Below, piece by piece: positions 37,022 through 45,617 of a DNA stretch of 64,000 nucleotides. The stretch comes from an uncultured Barnesiella sp. (GTDB lineage Bacteria > Bacteroidota > Bacteroidia > Bacteroidales > Barnesiellaceae_A). Each line of letters begins with the position of its first letter. The first letter of the stretch is position 1. The translations under genes and the position numbers were made by a program. The DNA is taken from assembly GCA_944321085.1 (NCBI GenBank), contig CALUJY010000012.1, forward strand, positions 1-64,000. Direction: 5' to 3'. Below the pieces are notes generated by a model. It had not been told where the DNA came from and made no database searches. It saw nothing but the letters and a program-made list of their open reading frames with translations.

Positions 37022-38707
37022 TTACCATGTAAATGTTCGTTTCAAAACTTTTCGGTTGCCGCACTGGTCGGTGACCGTCATCACAAGACGGTGCGAACCG
37101 CCCCGTGTGAGCGGCGTATTTTTCAGGCGGCAGGTGAGGCGGCTGCGTTTGGCGTCATACTCAAAGAGGCAGAACATGCCGTCTATCTCGCCCCTGTACG
37201 AGGCGATGCCGCTGCCGGCATCGGTTATTTTCAGCGACACCACGCCGTTGGCACCCCACTTCGCCGAGTTGAGGGGTGTAATCGTCGGCGGTACCGTATC
37301 GGCCGCCACGGCATACGTACCCAAGTCGCGCACGCGGGCTACATACCATCCCGCATCATAGCGGCCTACGACGGGCGACTTGCGGCCGTTGCGTATATAC
37401 ACCATATAGTAGCAACTGTCGGGCAAGGTGTCGCAGGTGAGTTTCAGCGCCAGCTCGCCCCACGTATGCAGGGGTACCGTCGGCTTGTGCAGCTTGTGCA
37501 ATGCCGAGTAGTATCGACTGCTCTCCTCGGCGCTGTGAGTAAACGTGATATCTTCGTATAAGGCACCTTCGGGCAGGGAGAAGCGCATATCGTCGGTTTC
37601 GCAGCTGTTGGCGCGGTCATAGGCAAAGAGCTCGCCCGTCGCCGCCGGAGGCGTCGTTTCGCCGGGCGTACCTTTGATGGTGAAACGCACCGTCGAACGG
37701 TTGCCGTAGTAGTCGGTCAGCTCGAAGCGTCCCCGATAGGTACGCGCCTCATCTACGACAAAAATACCGTGGTTTGACACATCGCCATAGATTGTCGACA
37801 GGTGGTTACCGGGCGCTATGTAGGTGCGCATGATGGTCGAACCGTTGTTGCTGCGCAGCTCATCGTAGTCGATAAGCGAGTTTACGTAACGTGTCTCGGC
37901 AAACGTGATGCTGTCAACCAGCGACTCATAGAGCAGCGAGTCGTCCATCCAGCACTTCACCGAGCGCACGCCGTAGATATTGGATGTACCGCTCATGCGG
38001 TCGTAGGCCTTAATACCCACCGACACCTCGCCCCAAGCCGTAAACGCAGCGGTTGTATATACATTGCCTCCTTGCGCCTGCAACGACCGCACCGCCTTGC
38101 GATGCTTGCCGTCCACCACGCCATCATGGGGATAGAGCGCCAACTGCCGCGGCTCGGGGACTATGTTGTCTTTTATCTTGCGGGCAAACCACGGCAGCGG
38201 GTCGATGGGCGACTCGCTCTCGGTGTGACGCACCTCGAAGTGCAGGTGCGGACCACCCGACGAACCGGTATTGCCGCTCGTAGCCACACGCATACCGCGG
38301 GAGACGGGTATTGCGCCGGGAGCCAACAAGGTATCTATGGCAAAACTCTCGCGCTCGTATTGCATCTCGCGCACACGGTCGGCAATGAAGGGAGCGAACG
38401 ACAACAAATGGCCGTAGACCGTTGTGTAGCCCGACGGATGTGTGATATACAACGCATGTCCGTACCCCCACGGCGAGACGGCAATGCGCGACACATAGCC
38501 GCTGTCGGCCGCAAAAACCGGCAGGCCGGTGCGCCCCTGCGTCTTGAAGTCGAGCCCCGAATGGAAATGATTGGAACGCAGCTCGCCGAAATTGGCACTC
38601 AACACCAACGGGATATTCAGCGGCGAAACGAACGTCACATCGGGACGATAAGCCCACGCAGCCACGACTGTGGCCAACAAATATAGCGATAGTACGATTT
38701 TCTTCAT
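37022..38707 (-). CDS. secreted M23 peptidase with C-terminal Ig-like region
   Basis: 561 aa from Met at 38707 (MKKIVLSLYLLATVVAAWAY, signal peptide). An ATG 33 bases upstream lies beyond the nearest -7 element and would bury the signal, so it is rejected. The M23 domain is complete: HSGLD (His49, Asp53) and GGPHLHFEVR (His154, His156). The remaining 400 residues are beta-rich, Ig-like, with no catalytic motif. Likely a periplasmic or surface cell-wall hydrolase. Its upstream region carries the 83-bp tandem repeat. It ends 26 bp before the C69 gene begins on the same strand. Confidence 0.9.
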   Translation of the reverse strand: MKKIVLSLYLLATVVAAWAYRPDVTFVSPLNIPLVLSANFGELRSNHFHSGLDFKTQGRTGLPVFAADSGYVSRIAVSPWGYGHALYITHPSGYTTVYGHLLSFAPFIADRVREMQYERESFAIDTLLAPGAIPVSRGMRVATSGNTGSSGGPHLHFEVRHTESESPIDPLPWFARKIKDNIVPEPRQLALYPHDGVVDGKHRKAVRSLQAQGGNVYTTAAFTAWGEVSVGIKAYDRMSGTSNIYGVRSVKCWMDDSLLYESLVDSITFAETRYVNSLIDYDELRSNNGSTIMRTYIAPGNHLSTIYGDVSNHGIFVVDEARTYRGRFELTDYYGNRSTVRFTIKGTPGETTPPAATGELFAYDRANSCETDDMRFSLPEGALYEDITFTHSAEESSRYYSALHKLHKPTVPLHTWGELALKLTCDTLPDSCYYMVYIRNGRKSPVVGRYDAGWYVARVRDLGTYAVAADTVPPTITPLNSAKWGANGVVSLKITDAGSGIASYRGEIDGMFCLFEYDAKRSRLTCRLKNTPLTRGGSHRLVMTVTDQCGNRKVLKRTFTW

Positions 38708-38715
38708 GTAGATGG

Positions 38716-38889
38716 CAAAGATAGTGCAAGGCGAGCACAATAAAAAGCGAAAGACAAAGTTTTTCGCTTTTCATGGTCGAGCCGAAGCCTATGTTATGAA
38801 AAGATAGTGCAAGGCGAGCACAATAAAAAGCGAAAGACGAAGTTTTTCGCTTTTCATAGTCGAGCCGAAGCCTATGTTATGCAAAGATA
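38716..38889 (-). repeat. 83-bp tandem repeat carrying a promoter and a hairpin
   Basis: Two full units with an 83-bp period, plus the first bases of a third. CAAAGATAGTGCAAGGCGAG starts at 38716, a variant (first base A) at 38799, and a partial copy (CAAAGATAGTACAAGG) at 38882. Each unit contains AAAAGCGAAA and TTTCGCTTTT arms (10-bp hairpin) and ends with GTCGAGCCGAAGCCTATGTT. Units differ at only a few positions. Read on the minus strand, CAAAGATA is TATCTTTG, a -7 element, so the promoter of the M23 gene is present in two or three copies. Confidence 0.9.
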
Positions 38890-38960
38890 GTACAAGGTGC
38901 CCCTCTCTCCTGCAACGGTGCGTTGCATATCGCATACTCTCCACCATGGCAAGTCACTAT

Positions 38961-38988
38961 AAAAAAAGCCCCGCGGAGGCCGCGAGGC
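38961..38988 (-). terminator. terminator of the secreted-protein gene
   Basis: An A-run at 38961-38967 followed by GCCCCGCGG-AGG-CCGCGAGGC. On the minus strand this is a GC-rich hairpin with one wobble pair, then seven T. It lies 70 bp past the stop at 39058. Confidence 0.85.
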
Positions 38989-39057
38989 AAGAGTACGATG
39001 GCGGTAAGGCGCCGTATCCTTATCGATATAAACACGATGGCGGGTTACACTCCACCT

Positions 39058-41361
39058 TTACCGGATAGCTACTTTATCTACCTGCACACTATTGTTGCAG
39101 AGGACACGCACTACATACACACCATCGAGGTCGGCTACCGAGAGTTGTTGCACAGCCGTAGCACGTTTTACTTCCCGGCCTGCAAGATCATACAGCGTCA
39201 CTTCATCGGCAACATCGCTCAGATACAACACATCGCCTGCCACATACACACGGCTGTCACGAGCGCTCACGCAGTTTACTGCCGACACATCGTTTATCTT
39301 GAAAGCCGGCGATATAACCTGCAACTGCTTGTTTCCCGTCGGGTCGGTAAGCTCTACCTTCAAATCGTACCACAGCGTTTCGCTCTCGACATTCACGACA
39401 TCCAAAGCACCGCGATAGAAATAGCCGAAGGCCGGATAACGATACAAATCGGGAATCTCCTCCACGGGCAATACCTGCCAAGACTCGGTTCCATACGGAG
39501 CATAGCTCACGGCTACCGTCATTTCCTTACAATCGAAGTAACCACTATAATATTCGCTATAATAGTTATAATTAAAGTCACCACCGGCAAACTCCAATAC
39601 GCCATCGGCCGGTCGCTCAAAGCGGTCGGTGACACGACCGTCGGTATTGCAGAACTGCAACATCTGCAAAGTAGGAGCAGTCCAGTCTTCTTTCGTGGCA
39701 TCGTAATTTACCTGCAAGAAACTCTTCCCTTGCAAACCATCCACCTCGACATTCTCATTCAGCAAAGTCAACTCATACTCTCCCTTCGGTTGCTCCCACA
39801 TATAGGGAAATTCCAATTCCAAATACTCCACCGTACTGTCACAAACCGTTTCGCCATTATACTTCAAGCATACATCGGTGAAAATATCACTTGCCTCCAA
39901 TACCTCTCCATAGCGACCCAACCAGCAGGACGAAAGTTGCGACATGTCATTTTGTGCATAATCATTATAGTAATTCTTGGCCATAAAAGCATTAATAGGA
40001 GCGCACTCTCCCAAAACAATAGGATTGGCAGAATCTAACAAGTAGCTGAAACGGGGATGCCCGGGATACTCCAATATAGGAGCATTTTCGAAAAGCCACT
40101 CAGGGAATGTCTGGAAAGCATAATTCCCATATACATCATGTCCCTTATTGACATACTCAAACGCCTGCTTGTCGGCATGCCATACTACCGGATTGCCAAT
40201 AAGATTGAAGTATTGTGTAAAATCGCCATAATCATAATGCTTCACTATACTCATTTCCTGCAAATAAGCATGTACAAATACATCGAAACTGTCATTATCG
40301 GAATCACCCGACAAAGGCGCATCAATATAATAGCAGACAGGCTCATCGCTTTTTACTTTTGTCACGCTCGAATTACCACTCCAACCACCTATATTTTTGG
40401 AGTTATATGTTTCATACTCTTTAAAACCAATATAATAATCCGTGCTGTCTTTACCCGCCGGAGTTGACGCAAAATATTGTTCATACAATTTATAATCGGC
40501 CTGATTGTTGTTCAGTTCCTTAGTTTCCGTTCCATACGTAACAAACCTGTTTATATAATAAGCTCCATCCTTCGCCTCAGTAACACGTGCTTGTACCAAC
40601 ATATACCGCTCGCTCAAATCGGATATATAAAAGTCGTAGGAACGTTGTGGATCTTCCGACCGCTCTCCATTATAAACAATTATAGACGAAGAGTTACCCG
40701 TTAAATGAGCAACGACACCCACTCCTTTCAATATGATATACCTGTTATACATCGCCACATAGAAATTTCCTTCTTCGATGACGGTGGAAGACATATAATC
40801 TGGCGACATCTCTTCAACATCGGGTACAAACAAATTCCCATTCTTATCATAACAATTTATCACAATATGATTGGAAGCATCATTCATATCGAAAGTGATG
40901 GTTTTGTCTTCGGTAATCTCTACCAATTCTTTTATGACATCCGATTTATTCACGTCATCATTAAACATGGAAACAAAAACATCATACGTACCCGGGGCAA
41001 TGGTCACAGGAATATTCTTTATATCGGTAATCTGATAGGGACGCACCAAATAAGACGTATCGGCATTATAGATAGATACTGTGGGTGAACCCCAAGTTTC
41101 GGGACAATCGATAGAAATTGTCAGCGTCACATCGCCCTCTTGCGCTCCTTGCGCCACAGTCTTACGGGGAACATATTGCACCATATTACCGGCAATCTGC
41201 ATCTTTTCGTATCCCGATAACGAGGTACCCAAATCGAACTTATAGGTACTGCCCTTACCATTGAAGTCGGGAGTGAAACACTCTGTTATTATCGGTTGCA
41301 CTGCCAAAGCACCCATCGTGCCCGCCAACCATAAAACGACAGATAAATAAATGTTTTTCAT
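39058..41361 (-). CDS. secreted protein with type IX-like sorting C-terminus
   Basis: 767 aa from Met at 41361, with a signal peptide (MKNIYLSVVLWLAGTMGALA). The body of about 670 residues is Tyr- and Asp-rich and beta-structured, with no catalytic motif recognised. The last 75 residues look like a type A T9SS sorting domain: EVTLYDLAGREVKRATAVQQ, then LDGVYVVRVLCNN and a basic end. It is therefore probably exported by type IX secretion to the cell surface. The preceding WYDLKVELTDPTGNKQLQVI segment resembles Ig-like modules of surface peptidases. An adhesin or orphan surface-protein role is possible. Divergent from the TPR/HTH regulator. Confidence 0.8.
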   Translation of the reverse strand: MKNIYLSVVLWLAGTMGALAVQPIITECFTPDFNGKGSTYKFDLGTSLSGYEKMQIAGNMVQYVPRKTVAQGAQEGDVTLTISIDCPETWGSPTVSIYNADTSYLVRPYQITDIKNIPVTIAPGTYDVFVSMFNDDVNKSDVIKELVEITEDKTITFDMNDASNHIVINCYDKNGNLFVPDVEEMSPDYMSSTVIEEGNFYVAMYNRYIILKGVGVVAHLTGNSSSIIVYNGERSEDPQRSYDFYISDLSERYMLVQARVTEAKDGAYYINRFVTYGTETKELNNNQADYKLYEQYFASTPAGKDSTDYYIGFKEYETYNSKNIGGWSGNSSVTKVKSDEPVCYYIDAPLSGDSDNDSFDVFVHAYLQEMSIVKHYDYGDFTQYFNLIGNPVVWHADKQAFEYVNKGHDVYGNYAFQTFPEWLFENAPILEYPGHPRFSYLLDSANPIVLGECAPINAFMAKNYYNDYAQNDMSQLSSCWLGRYGEVLEASDIFTDVCLKYNGETVCDSTVEYLELEFPYMWEQPKGEYELTLLNENVEVDGLQGKSFLQVNYDATKEDWTAPTLQMLQFCNTDGRVTDRFERPADGVLEFAGGDFNYNYYSEYYSGYFDCKEMTVAVSYAPYGTESWQVLPVEEIPDLYRYPAFGYFYRGALDVVNVESETLWYDLKVELTDPTGNKQLQVISPAFKINDVSAVNCVSARDSRVYVAGDVLYLSDVADEVTLYDLAGREVKRATAVQQLSVADLDGVYVVRVLCNNSVQVDKVAIR

Positions 41362-41384
41362 AATTATTAGTGTGGTTAGTATTG

Positions 41385-41392
41385 CAAATATA
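41385..41392 (-). promoter_or_regulatory. secreted-protein gene -7 element
   Basis: CAAATATA on the plus strand is TATATTTG on the minus strand, 24 bp upstream of the start at 41361. Confidence 0.6.
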
Positions 41393-41422
41393 GGGGTACA
41401 AAGCAAGTGTGCATAATAAAAC

Positions 41423-41442
41423 CGGGGGACAAGCGGGGGACA
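41423..41442. promoter_or_regulatory. phased direct repeat in the divergent control region
   Basis: CGGGGGACA occurs at 41423-41431 and 41434-41442, a period of 11 bp, about one turn of the helix. It lies in the 161-bp space between two divergent genes, about 30 bp upstream of one -7 element and 70 bp upstream of the other. A tandem binding site for a dimeric regulator is a reasonable reading. Confidence 0.5.
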
Positions 41443-41510
41443 TAGGGTAGATATCAGCCCTGATTAGGTGAATTGGGTGCAAAAGCTGAATGTATAATGG
41501 CATTTTTCTT

Positions 41511-41518
41511 TACATTTG
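41511..41518 (+). promoter_or_regulatory. TPR/HTH regulator -7 element
   Basis: TACATTTG ends only 4 bp before the ATG at 41523. If it is used, the transcript would start at or next to the start codon, so the mRNA would be leaderless or nearly so. Confidence 0.5.
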
Positions 41519-41522
41519 CAAT

Positions 41523-43247
41523 ATGAACCGATATATAGCTTTTTTTCTATCGTTATTCGGAACCCTTTCTGTTATAAACGTAACAGCCCGTACAGGGTGG
41601 AAACCGGTGGAGCAACAACACGATTCGCTGGTGCAACTCATGGACATGCAGGGTGACAAGGCAAGTAAAGCACATATCATAAGCGAGATGTACGATGTGT
41701 GCCGTCGGCATCCCGACCTGCGGGCACTGACGTGGCGCACGCTCTACTTCGATGCGCTATGCAACCCCGATACTGCCATCCGCGCCAAGTTGCTGCAAGC
41801 TGCCGCAGCGATGACAGACTCCAACCGGTATCGCTACGATTATATGCGCATAAAACTGCTTGGAAGATATTTCACTTCACAAAATTATGTAGAAACATAT
41901 AAAATCATCAAAGAGTGCCACCGCTATTTCTGCGAGATAGGCGACTCGCTCTATATGGGCAATACGTATGTGGAGCTGGGCAACATTTTTATGCTCTTGG
42001 ACGAACCCGAAAAAGCCCGGGATGCATACATTGCCGCCGACACAATATATCGTCACATAGGCCGCACCGACTATATACTGCGCAACGAGCTGAATCTTGC
42101 AAATTTTTACCGCAGTATGAACAAGAATGAAAAGGCGGTAAATCTGTTGCGGAAAATCGCGAATGACGAATCGATACAAACAGACACCTCGTTTATAATA
42201 AATGTATTGCTGTCGCTCAACAGTTACAGCGACTCGATAGCCGAGTGCGACAGCACATCGCTGCGAGCCAAAAACCTTGCAGATATTTATGGAGAAAAAA
42301 AGCTGATATTGAAAAGCCATATAAACCGAGGTGCGTATCACTTGTTTTACGGCGATATTGACAGCGCACAGCTCTACTACCAATGTATCCTCGACCAATA
42401 TGCAAGCGCAAACGGCAATCACCACATTCTGGATGCATGCCTCACGGGACTGACCCGCCTATATGAAATCACAGGAAAGACCGATAGTGCATATATGAGT
42501 CAAAGTCGGCTGCTGGCACTGAGAGACTCGGTAAGCCGTGAGAATGAATTGCAGAAAATCCACCGCATCGAACTGGGGTATGAGATAGAGAAATACGAAC
42601 TGGAATTGAAAAACGCCGAGCAACGCAACCGCATGAAACACTTCATAACCATAGGCATACTCATCATCACGCTCTGTCTGTCGGCAACCGTATGCTACAT
42701 TCTATACAACCAACGCCGCAAGGCTCAGCTGGCCAAGCAACTGAAAGAGAGCGAAAACAAGGAGCTTGCCACCCGGCTGGAAAACGAGGCACTGCAAAAC
42801 GAACGGGTCCAAGCCGAGATAGAGTCGCAAAACCGCGAATTGGCATCGAATGCCCTTGTGATGAACGAGAAGAAACAGGCTCTGCACGAAATGTCGAGTG
42901 TAGTGGAAAAACAGCGTGCCGACGGCAACATCAGCAAGCAGGCGGCTACGGAACTGCAACAGAAAATAAAACTGCATATAGGTCAGGATAACGAATGGGA
43001 AAACTTCCGCATCTACTTCGAGAAAGTCCACCCCTCGTTTTTCGTGCGGCTGAAAGAGTTGTTTCCCAACATCTCGGAAACCGACCTGCGGCTATGCGCC
43101 TACATTCGCACCGGCATGGGCAACAAACAGATAGCTACCATGCTGGCCTTGCAACCCGACAGCATAAAGAAATCGCGCCACCGCCTGCGCAAAAAATTAG
43201 GATTATCGATAGAGACGTCGATAGAGGATTTTTTACGGTCGATATGA
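41523..43247 (+). CDS. membrane TPR protein with LuxR-like HTH
   Basis: 574 aa from Met at 41523 (the ATG at 41490 precedes the -7 element). Signal sequence or first membrane segment (YIAFFLSLFGTLSVINVTA), a periplasmic TPR solenoid to about residue 350, a membrane helix at about 371-396 (HFITIGILIITLCLSATVCY), and a cytoplasmic coiled coil (KQLKESENKELATRLENEAL). The C-terminal HTH is LuxR-like: LFPNISETDLRLCAYIRTGM, then NKQIATMLALQPDSIKKSRH. This layout is common in Bacteroidetes and suggests a one-component sensor whose periplasmic TPRs control DNA binding. Its divergent neighbour is the natural target candidate. Confidence 0.88.
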   Translation: MNRYIAFFLSLFGTLSVINVTARTGWKPVEQQHDSLVQLMDMQGDKASKAHIISEMYDVCRRHPDLRALTWRTLYFDALCNPDTAIRAKLLQAAAAMTDSNRYRYDYMRIKLLGRYFTSQNYVETYKIIKECHRYFCEIGDSLYMGNTYVELGNIFMLLDEPEKARDAYIAADTIYRHIGRTDYILRNELNLANFYRSMNKNEKAVNLLRKIANDESIQTDTSFIINVLLSLNSYSDSIAECDSTSLRAKNLADIYGEKKLILKSHINRGAYHLFYGDIDSAQLYYQCILDQYASANGNHHILDACLTGLTRLYEITGKTDSAYMSQSRLLALRDSVSRENELQKIHRIELGYEIEKYELELKNAEQRNRMKHFITIGILIITLCLSATVCYILYNQRRKAQLAKQLKESENKELATRLENEALQNERVQAEIESQNRELASNALVMNEKKQALHEMSSVVEKQRADGNISKQAATELQQKIKLHIGQDNEWENFRIYFEKVHPSFFVRLKELFPNISETDLRLCAYIRTGMGNKQIATMLALQPDSIKKSRHRLRKKLGLSIETSIEDFLRSI

Positions 43248-43323
43248 TGGCACATAAAGCCGTCGCACCAAATTCTACCGCGAAACAAACCTATTCGATA
43301 GGACAACCGAGAATCGTGAGAGG

Positions 43324-43602
43324 CTATTTATCACCATAATGTCCTCTCGCCGAGATGACTATCACCGTTACAATATCCTCTTCAATCTTATACACAAGGC
43401 GCGAACTCTTGTCAATGCGCCGACTCCAAAACCCTTGTAAATTACCTTTTAGCTGCTCCACCTGTCCGGTTCCCTCGGTGGGATGTTGCTGTAATTCTTC
43501 GAGAAGCGAAACTATTTTCAGAAGAATTTTCTTCTGCCCCGACTTACGCCAATAATCAAGATGCCGTTCGGCTTCGGGCGTCAGTTTTAGTTTATAACTC
43601 AT
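43324..43602 (-). CDS. YoeB/Txe-type mRNA interferase toxin
   Basis: 92 aa. RelE/ParE superfamily, Txe/YoeB branch: YKLKLTPEAERHLDYWRKSG at the start, the SRRIDKSSRLVYKIEEDIVT core, and the C-terminal GHYGDK that is close to the family's catalytic His-Tyr end. YoeB proteins cut mRNA at the ribosomal A site. The gene overlaps the antitoxin by four bases on the same strand, in the usual antitoxin-first order. All expected end residues are present, so it is probably functional. Confidence 0.92.
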   Translation of the reverse strand: MSYKLKLTPEAERHLDYWRKSGQKKILLKIVSLLEELQQHPTEGTGQVEQLKGNLQGFWSRRIDKSSRLVYKIEEDIVTVIVISARGHYGDK

Positions 43603-43892
43603 ACACCCAACCGTTTCTTTATCTCTTCCATCGAGTATAACCGCTCTTTACCGGCATTCATTTCTTCTATACCTTTCTGTACAGAAGCCATATTTTGCGG
43701 GTCATCGTACCACTCATCACCCGACGGAGAAGGATTTTCGCTCACCTCCACATTGATGCCGTTGGCCTTCGAGATAAGCAACTGCTCTATGTAGGCTTTT
43801 AGGCTTTTCCCTTGCGATACGGCCATAAGCGAGAGTTTTTGCAAAACATCGGCCGGTAAATCTATATTTTTCCTTTTGATAGTTGTATCCAT
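43599..43892 (-). CDS. antitoxin of the YoeB-type pair
   Basis: 97 aa. The N-terminal half KRKNIDLPADVLQKLSLMAV, then SQGKSLKAYIEQLL, resembles a ribbon-helix-helix DNA-binding fold rather than the Phd/YefM fold usual for YoeB partners. The C-terminal half (SPSGDEWYDDPQNMASVQKG) is acidic and probably wraps the toxin. It would bind its own promoter: a repeated AT-rich site lies just upstream. The four-base overlap with the toxin gene implies translational coupling. Confidence 0.88.
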   Translation of the reverse strand: MDTTIKRKNIDLPADVLQKLSLMAVSQGKSLKAYIEQLLISKANGINVEVSENPSPSGDEWYDDPQNMASVQKGIEEMNAGKERLYSMEEIKKRLGV

Positions 43893-43917
43893 AATTTTCT
43901 CCTTTTAATATATACCG

Positions 43918-43952
43918 CAAATATATACAATATATTTTATATATACAATATA
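43918..43952 (-). promoter_or_regulatory. toxin-antitoxin promoter and putative operator
   Basis: CAAATATA at 43918-43925 is TATATTTG on the minus strand, 26 bp from the antitoxin start. Overlapping it, TATATACAATATA is repeated exactly at 43922-43934 and 43940-43952 (18-bp period), with a weaker third copy after 43951. Repeats of this type over a TA promoter usually bind the antitoxin. Confidence 0.6.
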
Positions 43953-44052
43953 CATAATATACTTTTTCGACATACACTACAACAGAGACACAACAACAAG
44001 CCTCTATCGCCCAATGACGAGAGGTAAAATCAAAAAGGGGGGAACTACTCCC

Positions 44053-44595
44053 CTACTCCGGACGAACGAAAAAGGAGAAATTGACGCTGCCGTATGCGCG
44101 GTGCTCTACAAAGAGCGGATGCGACGAGAAGTCGTTGGCTCGCGAATGCTCCAACACGAAGAGGCCGCCGGGACGGAGAATGGCCGCCTCATCAAGTACT
44201 TTGGTAGGTATGGAGGAAAGCTGCGGAAGGTCGTAAGGGGGGTCGGCAAAGATAAAGTCGAACCCTTCGCGACACGAAGCCACGAAGCGGAATACGTCGC
44301 CCCGCACGGGCATGAGATTGTCGTCGGCCAACTCTTTCTGCACTTTGAGGATGAAATTATACTGCACGGGGTGTTTTTCTACGCACACCACTCGGCTGCA
44401 ACCGCGCGACAGCAACTCGAAACTGACGGCTCCCGTACCGGCAAAGAGGTCGAGTGCCGCAAGCCCCTCGAAATCGAGACGGTTTTCCAATACGTTAAAC
44501 AGATTCTCGCGGGCAAAGTCGGTCGTGGGACGTGCCTTGATATTGGTGGGGACATCGAAACGGCGACGCCCGTATTTTCCTCTTATAATTCGCAT
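44053..44595 (-). CDS. rsmD: 16S rRNA (guanine(966)-N2)-methyltransferase
   Basis: 180 aa SAM-dependent methyltransferase that modifies G966 of 16S rRNA in the assembled small subunit. MRIIRGKYGRRRFDVPT at the start, the TTDFARENLFNVLENRL segment, the SAM-binding motif ALDLFAGTGAVSFELLSRG (47-65) and catalytic DPPY (118-121). Length and start match the family. Its first 13 bases overlap the end of the DUF3822 gene on the same strand, a pairing I recall in other Bacteroidales. Confidence 0.96.
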   Translation of the reverse strand: MRIIRGKYGRRRFDVPTNIKARPTTDFARENLFNVLENRLDFEGLAALDLFAGTGAVSFELLSRGCSRVVCVEKHPVQYNFILKVQKELADDNLMPVRGDVFRFVASCREGFDFIFADPPYDLPQLSSIPTKVLDEAAILRPGGLFVLEHSRANDFSSHPLFVEHRAYGSVNFSFFVRPE

Positions 44596-45398
44596 AACGA
44601 CAAAGCTGTAAGGTCAAAAGGTAATTGCATGGCATCGCTGCCGATGGTGTGGCGTTGCGAGGGGAATATGACAGGCCCCACGGTGAGGATATAACGACGC
44701 AACAGCGTAGCCAGCTCGCGACGCGCCACGGCATCGCCGGCAATCTGCACCTCGTCGGTCTGCTGGTTCAGCCCCAACTGCTGCCACACGTTGAGCAGAT
44801 GATAGGCAGCATCGTCGGTAGCGGGTGTGGCAAAGGTGTTGGCAAGCAACAGACCTTTTTTATCGAAACATACTACCTCCATATAGCCGTCGTAGAGCTG
44901 GGCATATACCTTGGCAAAGTTGCCCACACGGCTTTTGCGATAAAAATATTCGCACAAGGGTGCCAACGGATGCAGTACGACAGGCGTACCGAACGTGCGC
45001 CGCACAAACGATGCAACAGAGCCGTCGGCGGCGGAAAGCAGGGCTGCCCCCACATAGGGCAGGCGGGTTTCCAACACCTCTTCGCCATCGACAGCGGGAT
45101 ATACGGCACGGAAAAAGGTTTCGGGCGAGGCCTCGGCGGCCACATCGACAGGGACGAGCAGAAACCGCTGAGTGGGCAACAATACATATACTTTCTTGAA
45201 GGGTTGCAACAACTCTTCACGGGAATAAACGACACGCTCTACCTCCGTCAGGAGCGATGCCGATGCCGAAAAAGCCTCGCGCCCGCATACCAACGAACCA
45301 TCGACGGCAGGATGGTAACAGGAATAAATCATCTCGCGGCGCGTGATGCGCAACATCAAGATATACTGCGAGGTATCGGCAGGCAGGTCGTGCGGCAT
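44583..45398 (-). CDS. DUF3822 family protein
   Basis: 271 aa from Met at 45398 (MPHDLPADTSQYILMLRITR). The frame opens at 45458, but the -7 element TACTTTTG (45448-45455, minus) lies inside that extension, so the inner Met is preferred. DUF3822 proteins have an actin-like, ASKHA-type layout: MLRITRREMIYSCYHPAVDG, a middle with YAQLYDGYMEVVCFDKKGLL, and a final GDAVARRELATLLRRYI. Function unknown. It is cytoplasmic and probably co-transcribed with rsmD, which overlaps its 3' end. Confidence 0.85.
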   Translation of the reverse strand: MPHDLPADTSQYILMLRITRREMIYSCYHPAVDGSLVCGREAFSASASLLTEVERVVYSREELLQPFKKVYVLLPTQRFLLVPVDVAAEASPETFFRAVYPAVDGEEVLETRLPYVGAALLSAADGSVASFVRRTFGTPVVLHPLAPLCEYFYRKSRVGNFAKVYAQLYDGYMEVVCFDKKGLLLANTFATPATDDAAYHLLNVWQQLGLNQQTDEVQIAGDAVARRELATLLRRYILTVGPVIFPSQRHTIGSDAMQLPFDLTALSLCEL

Positions 45399-45447
45399 AT
45401 CGTAGGGAATGTTGACGTTACAAATATTACACTTTCTTCTCTGTTTG

Positions 45448-45455
45448 CAAAAGTA
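45448..45455 (-). promoter_or_regulatory. DUF3822-rsmD -7 element
   Basis: CAAAAGTA on the plus strand is TACTTTTG on the minus strand, 50 bp upstream of the preferred DUF3822 start. Confidence 0.5.
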
Positions 45456-45571
45456 CAAAATTACAACGGTATTACGGCATGTCAGGATGATTTTAGGGGA
45501 AATTTCATCGCGACCGAATGGCTATCGGCCACTCTACCCGCCACCGACAAGCCAAATTCGCGATTATTGCT

Positions 45572-45579
45572 TACATTTG
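45572..45579 (+). promoter_or_regulatory. helicase gene -7 element
   Basis: TACATTTG on the plus strand, 39 bp upstream of the ATG at 45618. Confidence 0.55.
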
Positions 45580-45617
45580 CAATATCAAGCTACTTTGACC
45601 GAAACTGTAATTGCAAT

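Larger units (their letters stand above)
38708..39057. other. intergenic region, M23 to secreted protein
   Basis: 350 bp without a gene. It holds the tandem repeat (38716-38889) and the terminator of the secreted-protein gene (38961-38988). Nothing else is supported; reading frames across it are shadows. Confidence 0.7.

Noticed and set aside
38716..38889. CRISPR-like repeat array
   Set aside because: The units are contiguous with no unique spacers, only two full copies are present, and there are no cas genes nearby.
44625..45617. N-terminal extension of the helicase gene
   Set aside because: This part of the frame is antisense to DUF3822, precedes the -7 element at 45572, and does not resemble helicase sequence; the family start is at 45618.
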